Of a stretch of 46,821 bases of DNA, positions 1 to 7,939 are shown in pieces (position 1 is the first letter of the stretch; each line of letters starts with the position of its first letter). This stretch comes from Clostridiaceae bacterium. GTDB lineage: Bacteria > Bacillota > Clostridia > Peptostreptococcales > Natronincolaceae. Location: assembly GCA_018432235.1 (NCBI GenBank), contig JAHDLO010000002.1, positions 1-46,821 on the forward strand, given 5' to 3'. The notes beneath the pieces are model-generated. The model was not told the origin of the DNA, did no database searches, and worked only from the letters and a program-made list of their open reading frames with translations. A program made the position numbers and the translations under genes.

Positions 1-355
1 ACGAGACGCCCGTTTGTATGCCGAGATTCCCATCGTTTTTAGATTTTGTAAACGAGAGTCTAGTTTTGTAATCGACTTTCCAGTGTTGTAAGTGAGAATC
101 CCACTTTGCAAGCGAGATTCCCTACAATATTTACATTTCCAACTGGATTAGTATATAATAGCGGTTAATAGTAAAGCGAGAAGCCATTTTGTAAATCAAA
201 ATGCAATGTTTGTAACCGACAACTAAATATTTGTAAACGAAACGCAGTTTTTGTATCCCAAAAGCCAGTTTTGTAAACTAAAATCCTCATTTGTATAGGA
301 TATTCTCAACAATACTCATACTTCTAACAAGGTTAGTATATAAGTGATTAATTGA
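1..355. repeat. Array of ~20-bp helically phased degenerate repeats, in two similar units
   Basis: A unit close to TTTTGTAAACGAGANTCC recurs at near-exact 20-21 bp steps. Taking the G of its GTA (or GCA) as marker, copies lie at 16, 48, 68, 88, 108 and then 171, 191, 212, 233, 253, 273, 293. Each run ends in a related tail: GGATTAGTATATAATAGCGG at 146-165 and GGTTAGTATATAAGTG at about 331-346. The block therefore looks like a diverged duplication of a ~180-bp unit. Spacing of two helical turns fits an array of protein-binding sites on one DNA face. Multiple transposase-binding repeats at the ends of IS21, Tn7 or Mu-type elements are one known example. No transposase is visible, because the window begins inside the array. 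No gene is seen in 1-414. Confidence 0.7.
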
Positions 356-414
356 AAAAGAGCCAAGGATCTCCCTGACTCATAGTGCTTTTAATTTGCA
401 ATTTTTTAATATCT

Positions 415-1089
415 CTAAACCAACTGGGAATACAGCATCTTAAAGCCTTTTTCATGGGTTGCTGCTACCTCTGTATACATGCTTTCATAAAAATCAATGG
501 TAGCCTGACGTCGTCCCTCAGCAATTATTTTTGCACGTTCTGTAAAGAACTTATCATAAATGCCCTTTATCTTTAAATGATATTCATGGAAGAAGGAGGG
601 CTCCTCATTCCCTTCACCGCGTAATACCTGCCCTGCCGCATCTACAGAATACATTGGCTGCGCGATTATGCCACCATAGGCCAATGTTCTTGCTATTCCA
701 ATGGCCCCCGTGACATCCAGCTTATCCGAATCAAAAAGTATTTTTGCCTCGATGCTTTCTGGAGGTGAATCATTCCTATATCGATGTGTCGATATACATG
801 CTTTAACGTGGCGGGCTTCTTCCTCACGCCACCCTAAAGAACACAGAAATTTATAGGCCATTTCTGCCCCCACAATAGCATGATCGCACTTGGGATCTTT
901 ATATTGTGCTTCGCGGCCTATGTCATGCAATAGTGCTGCCGCTATTAGTACCTCTTTATCCACTTTATACCCAGTTGAAATATCTAGGGCATAATATAGC
1001 ACCCGATAAATATGCTGACAATCATGGGCACCGTCCTTCATAAGGTCCTTCATATACTGTTCGATTCTTATGAACATTTCCCTATCCAT
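415..1089 (-). CDS. HD-superfamily phosphohydrolase
   Basis: A 224-residue soluble protein with an HD metal-dependent phosphohydrolase domain. Visible metal-ligand candidates are H26, the H55-D56 doublet in A-L-L-H-D-I-G-R, H70, H101 and the D119/D121 region. It resembles the small uncharacterised HD proteins such as E. coli YedJ. These hydrolyse phosphate esters or nucleotides, but the substrate cannot be told from sequence. An AAAGGAGA ribosome binding site precedes the ATG. The C-terminal half (about 150-224) is helical and has no motif I recognise. It stands alone, with a hairpin terminator for the pepF gene on its upstream side, so it is probably monocistronic. Confidence 0.85.
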   Translation of the reverse strand: MDREMFIRIEQYMKDLMKDGAHDCQHIYRVLYYALDISTGYKVDKEVLIAAALLHDIGREAQYKDPKCDHAIVGAEMAYKFLCSLGWREEEARHVKACISTHRYRNDSPPESIEAKILFDSDKLDVTGAIGIARTLAYGGIIAQPMYSVDAAGQVLRGEGNEEPSFFHEYHLKIKGIYDKFFTERAKIIAEGRRQATIDFYESMYTEVAATHEKGFKMLYSQLV

Positions 1090-1255
1090 TCGTCTTCTCC
1101 TTTTATGATTTAATCTTTAATTAATTTGAAACATAATTGCCAAGAGATACTGGAATAATGCGCCATATTCTTATGCAATCAGCTACCCTCAGAATTTTAG
1201 CCATAGGATATATCCATACTTCTATGATCTAATTAAGCCTGTGGCTAATATAGTT

Positions 1256-1292
1256 GAAAACATAGCTAAATTATTGCCTTAGCTATGTTTTC
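1256..1292 (-). terminator. Hairpin terminator downstream of pepF
   Basis: A perfect 14-bp inverted repeat (GAAAACATAGCTAA at 1256-1269 with its complement at 1279-1292) lies just beyond the pepF stop codon. The T-rich arms can act as the tail in either direction. Confidence 0.7.
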
Positions 1293-1301
1293 ACAGTAAT
1301 A

Positions 1302-3110
1302 CTAAATTTCAATTTCATCCGTCAGCCGAATAATTTCATCTATCAGGCTACCTATGTATTCGATCGTATCTCGCAGGGGCTTTTCAGTGGTGATATCTAC
1401 CCCTGCCATTTTAGCCAGCCCAATAGCATCCGCAGAGCCTCCTGCACCAAGAACTTTTCTCCAGTCATCAATTGCCGGCTGCCCCTCCTGCTTTATCCTC
1501 TTGCTTACCTCAGTAGCTATGGTAAGCCCTGCACTGTAGGTATAGGGGTATAGTCCCATATAGTAATGGGGCTGTCGCATCCAGGTTAATTCTGCCCCCT
1601 CATTAATTGTCACTGCATCTCCCCAGAAGCTTTCCAGCACTTCTCTTTTAAGCTTATTCAATATAGGTGCCTGCACGCTACCACCGGAATCAATGATTTT
1701 ATAAACCTCTCTTTGATATGCCGCCTCCAATAAATGTGTGACGAAATTGTGATAGTAGGTTCGACTAACCATGGAAGACAGCACCCAACGCTTAAATCTT
1801 AAATCATAATTGGTCTTGATCAAATAATCCGCCAAAAGCATTTCATTCATCGTAGAGGGGGCCTCTATAAAGTATAGTGAGGGTCGAGTATCAAATATGT
1901 TCTGTTGCTGATGCGTAAAATAGAAATGTCCGGCATGCCCTAGCTCATGAGCTAAGACAAAGGCCTCCCTCATTTTTTCAGTCCAGGAAATCAGTATAAA
2001 GGGGTGACAGCCATATGGACTTGAGCAGAAGGCTCCGGTGGATTTCCCCTTATTTTGTACAAAGTCAATCCATCTTTCCTTAAGGCCCCTGTCTATGACC
2101 TCAAGATAATCCTCTCCTAAAACAGACAGCGCGTCCTTTATGTAGTTGCCGGCCTTTTCTATCGTTATATCAGGCTCAAAGCCGGGATCAACCGCTAGCT
2201 TAAGGTCTGCAAAGGTCATTTCCTCCAGCCCATGTATTTTCTGAAGTAATTTAGCATATTTGCGCATATGAGGTGCCAGATGCGCCATGATCAAGTCGAT
2301 TTGCCTATCATACAGCTCTCTATCAATATTCTGAGGATGCAGAAGGCTCTCTATTACATTTTCGAAGCCCCTGAGGTTTGCCATTGTCTTTTCCTTTTGC
2401 ACTTGTGCCTGATAGGCTGCCGATATGGTATGCTGATATTCCCTGAGCTTTGTTGAGAAGGCGTCAAAGGCAGCTCTTCTAATATCTGTATCTGTCTCAT
2501 ATTCCCATTCGTTTTCAAAGAGGACAAAGCTTAGGGGATATTCATGCCCATCAACACTGAAGGTCTTAAAATCCATATCCGCCAGCTTTGCTCTATTATA
2601 TATGGTATAGGGGGTATTCATTGTACCCGCCAGTGCTGATAATACCCGCTCAACCTCAGGATGAAGCGCATATTGCTTAACTCTCTTCACTTCCTTCAAA
2701 TAATTTCTATTATCCTCTGAAGCCACAATAGCCTCATCTATCAGTTCTTCATCTGCCTGTATAATTTCGCTTCTAACAAAGCTTAGCCTGCTGTCAAGTC
2801 CTGAGACAAAGTTTGAGGTTTTCATATTTCTGGCCTGCGCCTCACTATTTAACTGATCGGCTGAAAGATTGAGACTGGCATAAGCACTAATAAAATGCAA
2901 TTTCTGATACATCACTCTAACGCTGTCCAAGCATTGATTTATTGCTGAGGCAGTGTTCAGCCTTCCCTTAAAGCTTTTCTCAATTTCTTGACATAAAGCC
3001 TCAGCCTCGTTAAAGGCTTCATTAAACACCTCCTCTGATTCAAAGAGCGCTGTAAGATCCCAGGTCATGGATACATCTACATCTTTTCTTTCCAGAATTT
3101 TCTTCTCCAC
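1302..3110 (-). CDS. pepF: Oligoendopeptidase F (M3 family zinc peptidase)
   Basis: A 602-residue cytoplasmic zinc metallopeptidase of family M3B that cleaves short peptides, typically 6-20 residues, in peptide recycling. The zinc site H-E-L-G-H is at residues 388-392. The third ligand is most likely E416 in the following F-I-E-A-P-S-T segment, at the spacing expected for M3 enzymes. The length matches the family (about 600). The N-terminal half is the helical domain that closes over the substrate channel. No signal peptide is present. The ATG follows a GGGGGAG-like site. It is monocistronic, bounded by the hairpin at 1256-1292. Confidence 0.95.
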   Translation of the reverse strand: MEKKILERKDVDVSMTWDLTALFESEEVFNEAFNEAEALCQEIEKSFKGRLNTASAINQCLDSVRVMYQKLHFISAYASLNLSADQLNSEAQARNMKTSNFVSGLDSRLSFVRSEIIQADEELIDEAIVASEDNRNYLKEVKRVKQYALHPEVERVLSALAGTMNTPYTIYNRAKLADMDFKTFSVDGHEYPLSFVLFENEWEYETDTDIRRAAFDAFSTKLREYQHTISAAYQAQVQKEKTMANLRGFENVIESLLHPQNIDRELYDRQIDLIMAHLAPHMRKYAKLLQKIHGLEEMTFADLKLAVDPGFEPDITIEKAGNYIKDALSVLGEDYLEVIDRGLKERWIDFVQNKGKSTGAFCSSPYGCHPFILISWTEKMREAFVLAHELGHAGHFYFTHQQQNIFDTRPSLYFIEAPSTMNEMLLADYLIKTNYDLRFKRWVLSSMVSRTYYHNFVTHLLEAAYQREVYKIIDSGGSVQAPILNKLKREVLESFWGDAVTINEGAELTWMRQPHYYMGLYPYTYSAGLTIATEVSKRIKQEGQPAIDDWRKVLGAGGSADAIGLAKMAGVDITTEKPLRDTIEYIGSLIDEIIRLTDEIEI

Positions 3111-3448
3111 TTTTACTCCCCCTCATATTTTATGATTTTTAATATTAAATACTGTCATTGAGCTTCCGATACTGATGTTTATTGAGTACGTACAATACAT
3201 TTATTCCCATAAGGATATTGTAGCATTTTTTAAAAATACATACAAATTTATATATACATAAAATTTTGACTAATTAAAAAACTGATTGGTGTATATTCCT
3301 ATAAAAAAGATAATACACAGCTTATCTCCGTCAAAGCTATAATTTTGACTGATAATACTTCCTCATCGCTTAGTCATTATTTGTGATTCACCAGTAAGAA
3401 ATATATACTCTGCATGGTATCATGCAATTTCTAATTTAAAAGAAAATC

Positions 3449-3477
3449 TTTACAAATTTGAAATGATTATATATAAT
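3449..3477 (+). promoter_or_regulatory. Sigma-A promoter of the S4 paralogue
   Basis: TTTACA (3449-3454), a 17-bp spacer and TATAAT (3472-3477) give a near-consensus vegetative promoter. The start of transcription would be near 3484, about 50 bp before the ATG. Confidence 0.75.
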
Positions 3478-3482
3478 GTTTT

Positions 3483-3497
3483 TGAAAATGATTTTCA
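3483..3497. promoter_or_regulatory. Fur-family operator (7-1-7 palindrome)
   Basis: TGAAAATGATTTTCA is a perfect 7-1-7 inverted repeat that differs from the Fur consensus TGATAATNATTATCA at only one position per arm. A further ATTATCA half-site follows at 3497-3503. It starts 5 bp after the -10 box, so a bound Fur, Zur or PerR-type protein would block the promoter. The fit is better to Fur than to the Zur consensus known from bacilli. Confidence 0.6.
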
Positions 3498-3532
3498 TTA
3501 TCATATATATTTTATTTTTAGGAGGAAAGTAA

Positions 3533-4123
3533 ATGGCAACAAAAAATGGACCCAGGTTCAAGCAGTGCAGGCGTTTAGGCTTAAATGTATGCGGTCACCC
3601 AAAGGCTATGGATAGAGCAAAGGTTGGCACCAGTAGAGGGGATAAAAAGCTCTCTACCTACGGTATTCAGTTGTTGGAAAAACAAAGATTAAAGGCCTAT
3701 TATGGCGTGATGGAACGACAGTTAAGGCGTTACGTTGAAATTGCAAGTAAAGCTCACGGTATGACGGGTGAGGCATTAGTCAAGCTAATGGAATGTAGAT
3801 TGGATAATATGGTTTATCGAATGGGCTTTGCCGCCTCCACAAGACAGGGCCGACAAATGGTAGTTCATGGACATATACTACTTAACGGTAATAGGGTAGA
3901 TAGACCCTCTCACCCGGTGAAGGTAGGCGATGTCATTTCCCTAAGAGAAAAATCCCTTAAAACCTTCTCTGAAGTGTACGAGACTAATCATTTAAATAGT
4001 CTGCCATATATTCAAAAGGATCTGGAGAAAAGGTCTGCTTCTTTAATCAAGCTTCCAGAAAGAAGCGAAATTCCGATTGAGATAAATGATCAGCTCATTG
4101 TAGAATACTTCTCTACTCGATAA
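3533..4123 (+). CDS. rpsD: Ribosomal protein S4, stand-alone paralogue
   Basis: A 196-residue S4 that binds 16S rRNA early in small-subunit assembly. The N-terminal domain carries the R-R-L-G and L-S-x-Y-G-x-Q-L-x-E-K-Q motifs. The S4 RNA-binding domain spans about residues 88-150 (R-L-D-N-M-V-Y-R-M-G and R-Q-M-V-V-H-G-H-I). It keeps only two N-terminal cysteines (C12 and C20), so it cannot form the four-cysteine zinc site of the C-plus S4 type. It is not in the usual rpsM-rpsK-rpsD-rpoA operon, which suggests a second copy. A GGAGGAAAG site precedes the ATG. A Fur-type box on the promoter suggests metal-dependent expression. The gene downstream starts 18 bp after the stop. Confidence 0.93.
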   Translation: MATKNGPRFKQCRRLGLNVCGHPKAMDRAKVGTSRGDKKLSTYGIQLLEKQRLKAYYGVMERQLRRYVEIASKAHGMTGEALVKLMECRLDNMVYRMGFAASTRQGRQMVVHGHILLNGNRVDRPSHPVKVGDVISLREKSLKTFSEVYETNHLNSLPYIQKDLEKRSASLIKLPERSEIPIEINDQLIVEYFSTR

Positions 4124-4141
4124 TAAAGCCTAGGAGAGTTA

Positions 4142-4858
4142 ATGATGATTGTTGGAGTTAATAGCAGTAAATTAAAAGCAACTAAATATGAGGCCTATTA
4201 TTTCTGGGAAAACCTCATTCATTCTGATGCCCCCATATGGCAAAATGGCTTCAGAAATCTGCCATTGACAGAGGACTCCATCTTTATTTACACCGTTGTT
4301 ATGGATCAGGATAAGGACTTTTTGAAAAGCAGGTGGGCCTATTATCCTGATGTGTATGCCCTATTAGGCTTTATACAGCATGTGTTTCTGCCAACCGCTT
4401 TTTTCACCTTATTGGATGATACTGTGGCGGGCTTTAACATCCCACTTACTACAGGTGAGGATTTACTGAATATAATGTGCCAGCTGGAAGAAAATCTTGA
4501 TATGGGCAAGGTTGCAAAAATGAGGGACCAGCTAAGAATCCTTCAGGAGCTATGGCGATATTCTGAGGAGGGCAGCCTTGAGATGCTGAAGCAGTTTTCA
4601 GCCTCCTTCAATAGCAGCTGGAAAGACAGCGATGGCAAGCTGGTCTATTTTAAGCTTTTCAGTTCACCTACAGAAATAGGCAGCTATGTTATGCAGGGCG
4701 GGGACACTGAGGAAGAGGCCTTTGTTGATGTCATAGAGGAAGAGATTGAAATGACTCAAGTGCAGTGGCAGGATATATGTGAAAATGTCTATTCAGATGC
4801 TTTTATCAGAAAGAAATTCATTGATATCTTGAATTATAAAATAGGCTGTTTAGTTTAA
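4142..4858 (+). CDS. Hypothetical protein, co-transcribed with rpsD paralogue
   Basis: A 238-residue soluble protein that I do not recognise with confidence. It is acidic, with a very acidic stretch near residues 190-205, and has no signal peptide or clear membrane segment. The middle is helical. An AGGAG site lies 6 bp before the ATG; a second in-frame ATG follows directly and could be used instead. The gap of 18 bp after rpsD and the strong terminator after it indicate a two-gene operon. It may therefore share the Fur-type control. A DUF3786-like identity was considered but not established. Confidence 0.75.
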   Translation: MMIVGVNSSKLKATKYEAYYFWENLIHSDAPIWQNGFRNLPLTEDSIFIYTVVMDQDKDFLKSRWAYYPDVYALLGFIQHVFLPTAFFTLLDDTVAGFNIPLTTGEDLLNIMCQLEENLDMGKVAKMRDQLRILQELWRYSEEGSLEMLKQFSASFNSSWKDSDGKLVYFKLFSSPTEIGSYVMQGGDTEEEAFVDVIEEEIEMTQVQWQDICENVYSDAFIRKKFIDILNYKIGCLV

Positions 4859-4860
4859 TT

Positions 4861-4910
4861 AAGAGGAGCTTTATATCTATAAATTTTTTAGATATAAAGC
4901 TCCTCTTTTC
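4861..4910 (+). terminator. Rho-independent terminator of the rpsD operon
   Basis: An 18-bp perfect stem (AAGAGGAGCTTTATATCT at 4861-4878, complement at 4890-4907) followed by a short T-rich stretch. A clear intrinsic terminator. Confidence 0.9.
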
Positions 4911-5001
4911 TTCAATACAGATTAATGTATTTGAATTTTACATCATACTAATCAAAGCTTTGATTACCTTTCCTGAGCCATTTTTCTCCCTTTTGAGGTT
5001 A

Positions 5002-5403
5002 TCAAATTATTAATTCCTTGGACTTAAGTCCGCCTGCCAAAAGCCCTAAAAAACCACATGCATATATTATACTCTGAGCATCTAATGCAGTTCCAGCCTT
5101 TATCGTTACGACTAAAACCAGAAATACCGATGAGTACATGCAAAGATTGATCACAGTCTGCACAAATTTAACTCGATAGGGCCAAATTGGGGACCTTGAC
5201 CAAAGCTCATAGAAAAATCTGGTAAGTACTATTAATGCATATCTGAATACCATATAAATCATTATGGAGCCTATTATTGCTTCAAAGATATAATTACTTT
5301 TTGGCTTTATTGCTGCAATACCACAGGCAAGCAATACAATAATCAGGTAAAAGCCTAATACTAATTGTTCAGCCTTTGAAACCCTATACTTTATTAGCTT
5401 CAT
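5002..5403 (-). CDS. Small integral membrane protein downstream of luxC-like gene
   Basis: A 133-residue hydrophobic protein with about four predicted membrane segments (roughly residues 14-33, 37-60, 83-103 and 109-125). A longer reading frame exists upstream, but the ATG at 5403 is preceded by AGAAGGAGTG at the right distance, so I choose this start. It overlaps the end of the luxC-like gene by 20 bp, implying translational coupling. I do not recognise the family. Its place in the operon suggests a role in handling the aldehyde or acyl product, but that is only inferred. Confidence 0.7.
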   Translation of the reverse strand: MKLIKYRVSKAEQLVLGFYLIIVLLACGIAAIKPKSNYIFEAIIGSIMIYMVFRYALIVLTRFFYELWSRSPIWPYRVKFVQTVINLCMYSSVFLVLVVTIKAGTALDAQSIIYACGFLGLLAGGLKSKELII

Positions 5404-6709
5404 CACCTGGCACACTCCTTCTGCCAACAGTCCTGCTGACCCTTCGGACATACCTACTAAGGGCTCTTACACCATCGTGGGGCTCCCCTATATATTTTTC
5501 CGACATATGACCACAGGCTGTTATTCTACAGACGCCTGCTGAATAAAAAATCCTTGAAAGTGCCTCCAGCTCCCCTTCGCCGCAGCTTAAACCAACCGTT
5601 TGCAGGTATCCATTTTGTTGTCTTAACAGCCCAAACAGTTCCCCTCGCTTTATCGGCATAACCCATATATTTCTAAAAAGAGGGGAGGCCTTAAGGCCAG
5701 ACTTGAAATCCACCATTATACCAAAGCTACTGTTATCATTGGTTAGGAACCGTTTATCTCCTAAGAGAGCCTCCATCCTTACCATCTGATGGCTCCAGGT
5801 AATTTGCGATTGAATGTCCATCGTTCTTGCGGCTGCTGGAAATCTGCCATCTATAGCCGCCATATGCCTTGAAAGCCTATGGGCAAATGCCTCCAGCTCC
5901 TCTTTACTGTCCGTCTCATAAAAAACACATTGAGGAGAGCTGCAATACAGCTGGTCCGTCAAGCAGATATCCCTTGCCAGCCCCTCCATATCCTTCTCAA
6001 TATCAGGGTTCTCCGTAAAATATGCAAAGCTCAGCTTATGCCCCCATTCAATTATTGGGACTGTTGGGGGTGCCAGCTGTCTAATTCCTCTGATTGCCTC
6101 ATCTGAGCCCCACACCACAATACCGTTGGCAAGCTGAAATAGCGTATTTATCACCTCAGTATTTTTAGACGAAACCTCCAGTACGTAAATATAGGGTTTT
6201 AAACAAGGCTCCAGCTTCACCAGCTCCAGCAGCAGCCTGGAGGACAGGCCCCCCTCATGCTCCGGCAGCTTCAATATATTGATATTGCCTGTTAAAAGCC
6301 CTTCAATAACACTAAAGGCTGAAAGGCCCAATGCGTTTCCTGCACCGATATGTATCAGCACCCCTAATGGAAAATTCCTTTCTTCAATGCCATCTGCCAC
6401 TGTAGTCCATTGAAATGTGTCTTCCCCAAGCTCCACCCTCAGCTTCTTTAGTAGGCTATCTCGATCTAAGCTTTCTATTGCCTCCTTGACATAGTCCTCT
6501 GCTGCCCATGGCTGTATCCCTAAAGCCACCAGCTCCTCAATCACTTCAGCCTGGTTGATCTGCTGAGACAAGATGTGGCAGGCTTCAATAATTGCCATTG
6601 GTGAAGGTGGCTCCTGCATTATATCCTCCTGCAGCACTGCCTTAAGCTCCGATAGCTTATGGATAAAATCCGCCTTAGAAATTCCCTCGCCTCTAAAAAT
6701 ATTATCCAT
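5384..6709 (-). CDS. luxC: LuxC-family acyl-CoA / acyl-protein reductase
   Basis: A 441-residue protein of the LuxC family, which reduces acyl groups held on a thioester to aldehydes with NADPH. The fold is aldehyde-dehydrogenase-like. The motif N-F-P-L-G-V-L-I-H-I-G-A-G-N lies at about 112-126. The probable catalytic cysteine is C256 in T-D-Q-L-Y-C-S-S-P-Q-C (C261 is the alternative). The ATG overlaps the upstream luxE-like stop by 8 bp. In Vibrio, LuxC works with LuxE and LuxD to feed luciferase. Here luxD and luxAB are absent, so the aldehyde must serve another purpose. The symbol denotes family, not bioluminescence. Confidence 0.85.
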   Translation of the reverse strand: MDNIFRGEGISKADFIHKLSELKAVLQEDIMQEPPSPMAIIEACHILSQQINQAEVIEELVALGIQPWAAEDYVKEAIESLDRDSLLKKLRVELGEDTFQWTTVADGIEERNFPLGVLIHIGAGNALGLSAFSVIEGLLTGNINILKLPEHEGGLSSRLLLELVKLEPCLKPYIYVLEVSSKNTEVINTLFQLANGIVVWGSDEAIRGIRQLAPPTVPIIEWGHKLSFAYFTENPDIEKDMEGLARDICLTDQLYCSSPQCVFYETDSKEELEAFAHRLSRHMAAIDGRFPAAARTMDIQSQITWSHQMVRMEALLGDKRFLTNDNSSFGIMVDFKSGLKASPLFRNIWVMPIKRGELFGLLRQQNGYLQTVGLSCGEGELEALSRIFYSAGVCRITACGHMSEKYIGEPHDGVRALSRYVRRVSRTVGRRSVPGDEANKV

Positions 6710-7829
6710 CTAACCCCTCCTTCATCAGCTCCGATGCTGCTATGGCACAACTTCTCACCTTGGCTGAGCCTGCTCTACCAATCACTTCAAAATATGGGGT
6801 TTTTATACCACAGCCGCAGCTCTTTCCATCCCTCAGCACTGCAATATCCCCCATCACTATCGAAGAAATCGGCATTGAGGAAACTAAAGGGCTGATAAAG
6901 CTGAGGAAACCCGGTTCATTATAACCCAAGGGTGCCAGGGTTTTTACATCACGTATAACCACTCTGCTCCATATGGGAACATGCATATGATGCCTTTTAC
7001 ATTCCGGATACGCAACGCTATGCTCTACAGCACTATAAAAATCCCTGCAATTTTCAGCGGGTATGCCTAAAAGCGTCTCCACCATATGGTACAGCTCTGC
7101 TTTATCTATCATCATATCGTCGAATCGCTTCCATCCGCCCCCCGTTAGCACCAGTGATCTTTTGTTCAGCCTTAGGGGCTTAATGCCAGATTCCTTCATC
7201 ATTTTAAGCAGCATATATAAATATGAGGGAAAGCCCATTATCCTTACCGGCAGCCTTTGTCTGTTGTAGCTTATAAGGGCCTTCATCACACCAAAATAGT
7301 CAATTTCATAGTTTTCTCCCAATGACCGAAGGACAAAAACCCTTTCCTTTGCGGGGGCAAATCTAGTCATACCAAGGGCAACCTTTATATTACCGGCCTC
7401 ATTTCCCTTTTTAGGCTCGTAGCCCAGCATCAGATAGTTGGTGGGAATGATTGATATAAAGCCGTGATGCTTCATTGCCTTTACGGCCATTTTTGTCCCC
7501 AGCCTTAGGGAGGACGCATCTAAAAAGATTTGGCTCTTCTGTCCCTCCGTGCCGGAGGAGGTTGCGTGAACCTCTATATTTTCCCTGTTGACGCTTAAAA
7601 TCTCGTGGTATTTGAAAAAATGTGCCGGTATCGTGGGAATCCTTTTGCAATCCGCCATAGTCTTAATTTCTTCGGCAGAGAAATTGCTATCATGAAGAAG
7701 CTTTCGGTAAAAATCGCAATTCCGGCTGTGGTGGTCTATCGACTCCCTCATAGCTGCCACAAAAAGACCTTCACTTCCCTCATGGTCATATATTTTACTG
7801 TAGGAAAAAAGCCGCTCCCTTGCCTCCAT
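6702..7829 (-). CDS. luxE: LuxE-family acyl-protein synthetase
   Basis: A 375-residue adenylate-forming enzyme of the LuxE family. It activates a carboxylic acid as acyl-AMP and transfers it to a cysteine of itself or its partner reductase. The nucleotide-binding loop is T-S-S-G-T-E-G-Q-K-S at about residues 90-100. A later V-L-T-G-G-G-W-K segment near 225-235 matches the second conserved region. The C-terminal half contains C-G-C-G near 340. A GAAGGGAG site precedes the ATG. First gene of a three-gene operon with luxC-like and a small membrane protein. Some LuxE-type proteins act in polysaccharide or lipid pathways, so the substrate is uncertain. Confidence 0.82.
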   Translation of the reverse strand: MEARERLFSYSKIYDHEGSEGLFVAAMRESIDHHSRNCDFYRKLLHDSNFSAEEIKTMADCKRIPTIPAHFFKYHEILSVNRENIEVHATSSGTEGQKSQIFLDASSLRLGTKMAVKAMKHHGFISIIPTNYLMLGYEPKKGNEAGNIKVALGMTRFAPAKERVFVLRSLGENYEIDYFGVMKALISYNRQRLPVRIMGFPSYLYMLLKMMKESGIKPLRLNKRSLVLTGGGWKRFDDMMIDKAELYHMVETLLGIPAENCRDFYSAVEHSVAYPECKRHHMHVPIWSRVVIRDVKTLAPLGYNEPGFLSFISPLVSSMPISSIVMGDIAVLRDGKSCGCGIKTPYFEVIGRAGSAKVRSCAIAASELMKEGLDG

Positions 7830-7886
7830 TATTACCGCTCCCTTCTCTTTCCTTTATTTTACAAGATTTTTTATATTTAATCAAAC

Positions 7887-7925
7887 AAACAAAAAACAGA
7901 CCTGCTTTCTTCTGCATGGTCTGTT
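7887..7925 (-). terminator. Terminator of the chemoreceptor gene
   Basis: Read on the minus strand, AACAGACC (7918-7925) pairs with GGTCTGTT (7895-7902) and is followed by a run of T. It lies directly after the chemoreceptor stop codon. Confidence 0.8.
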
Positions 7926-7939
7926 CCAAACGGATTGTA

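Larger units (their letters stand above)
3111..3532. other. Intergenic region, pepF to rpsD
   Basis: A 422-bp AT-rich divergent region. It holds the rpsD promoter and a Fur-type operator near its right end (annotated separately). I see no gene, tRNA or recognisable riboswitch in the rest. Confidence 0.6.

Noticed and set aside
1..355. CRISPR array
   Set aside because: Repeats are contiguous at a 20-bp period, degenerate, and have no spacers or cas genes.
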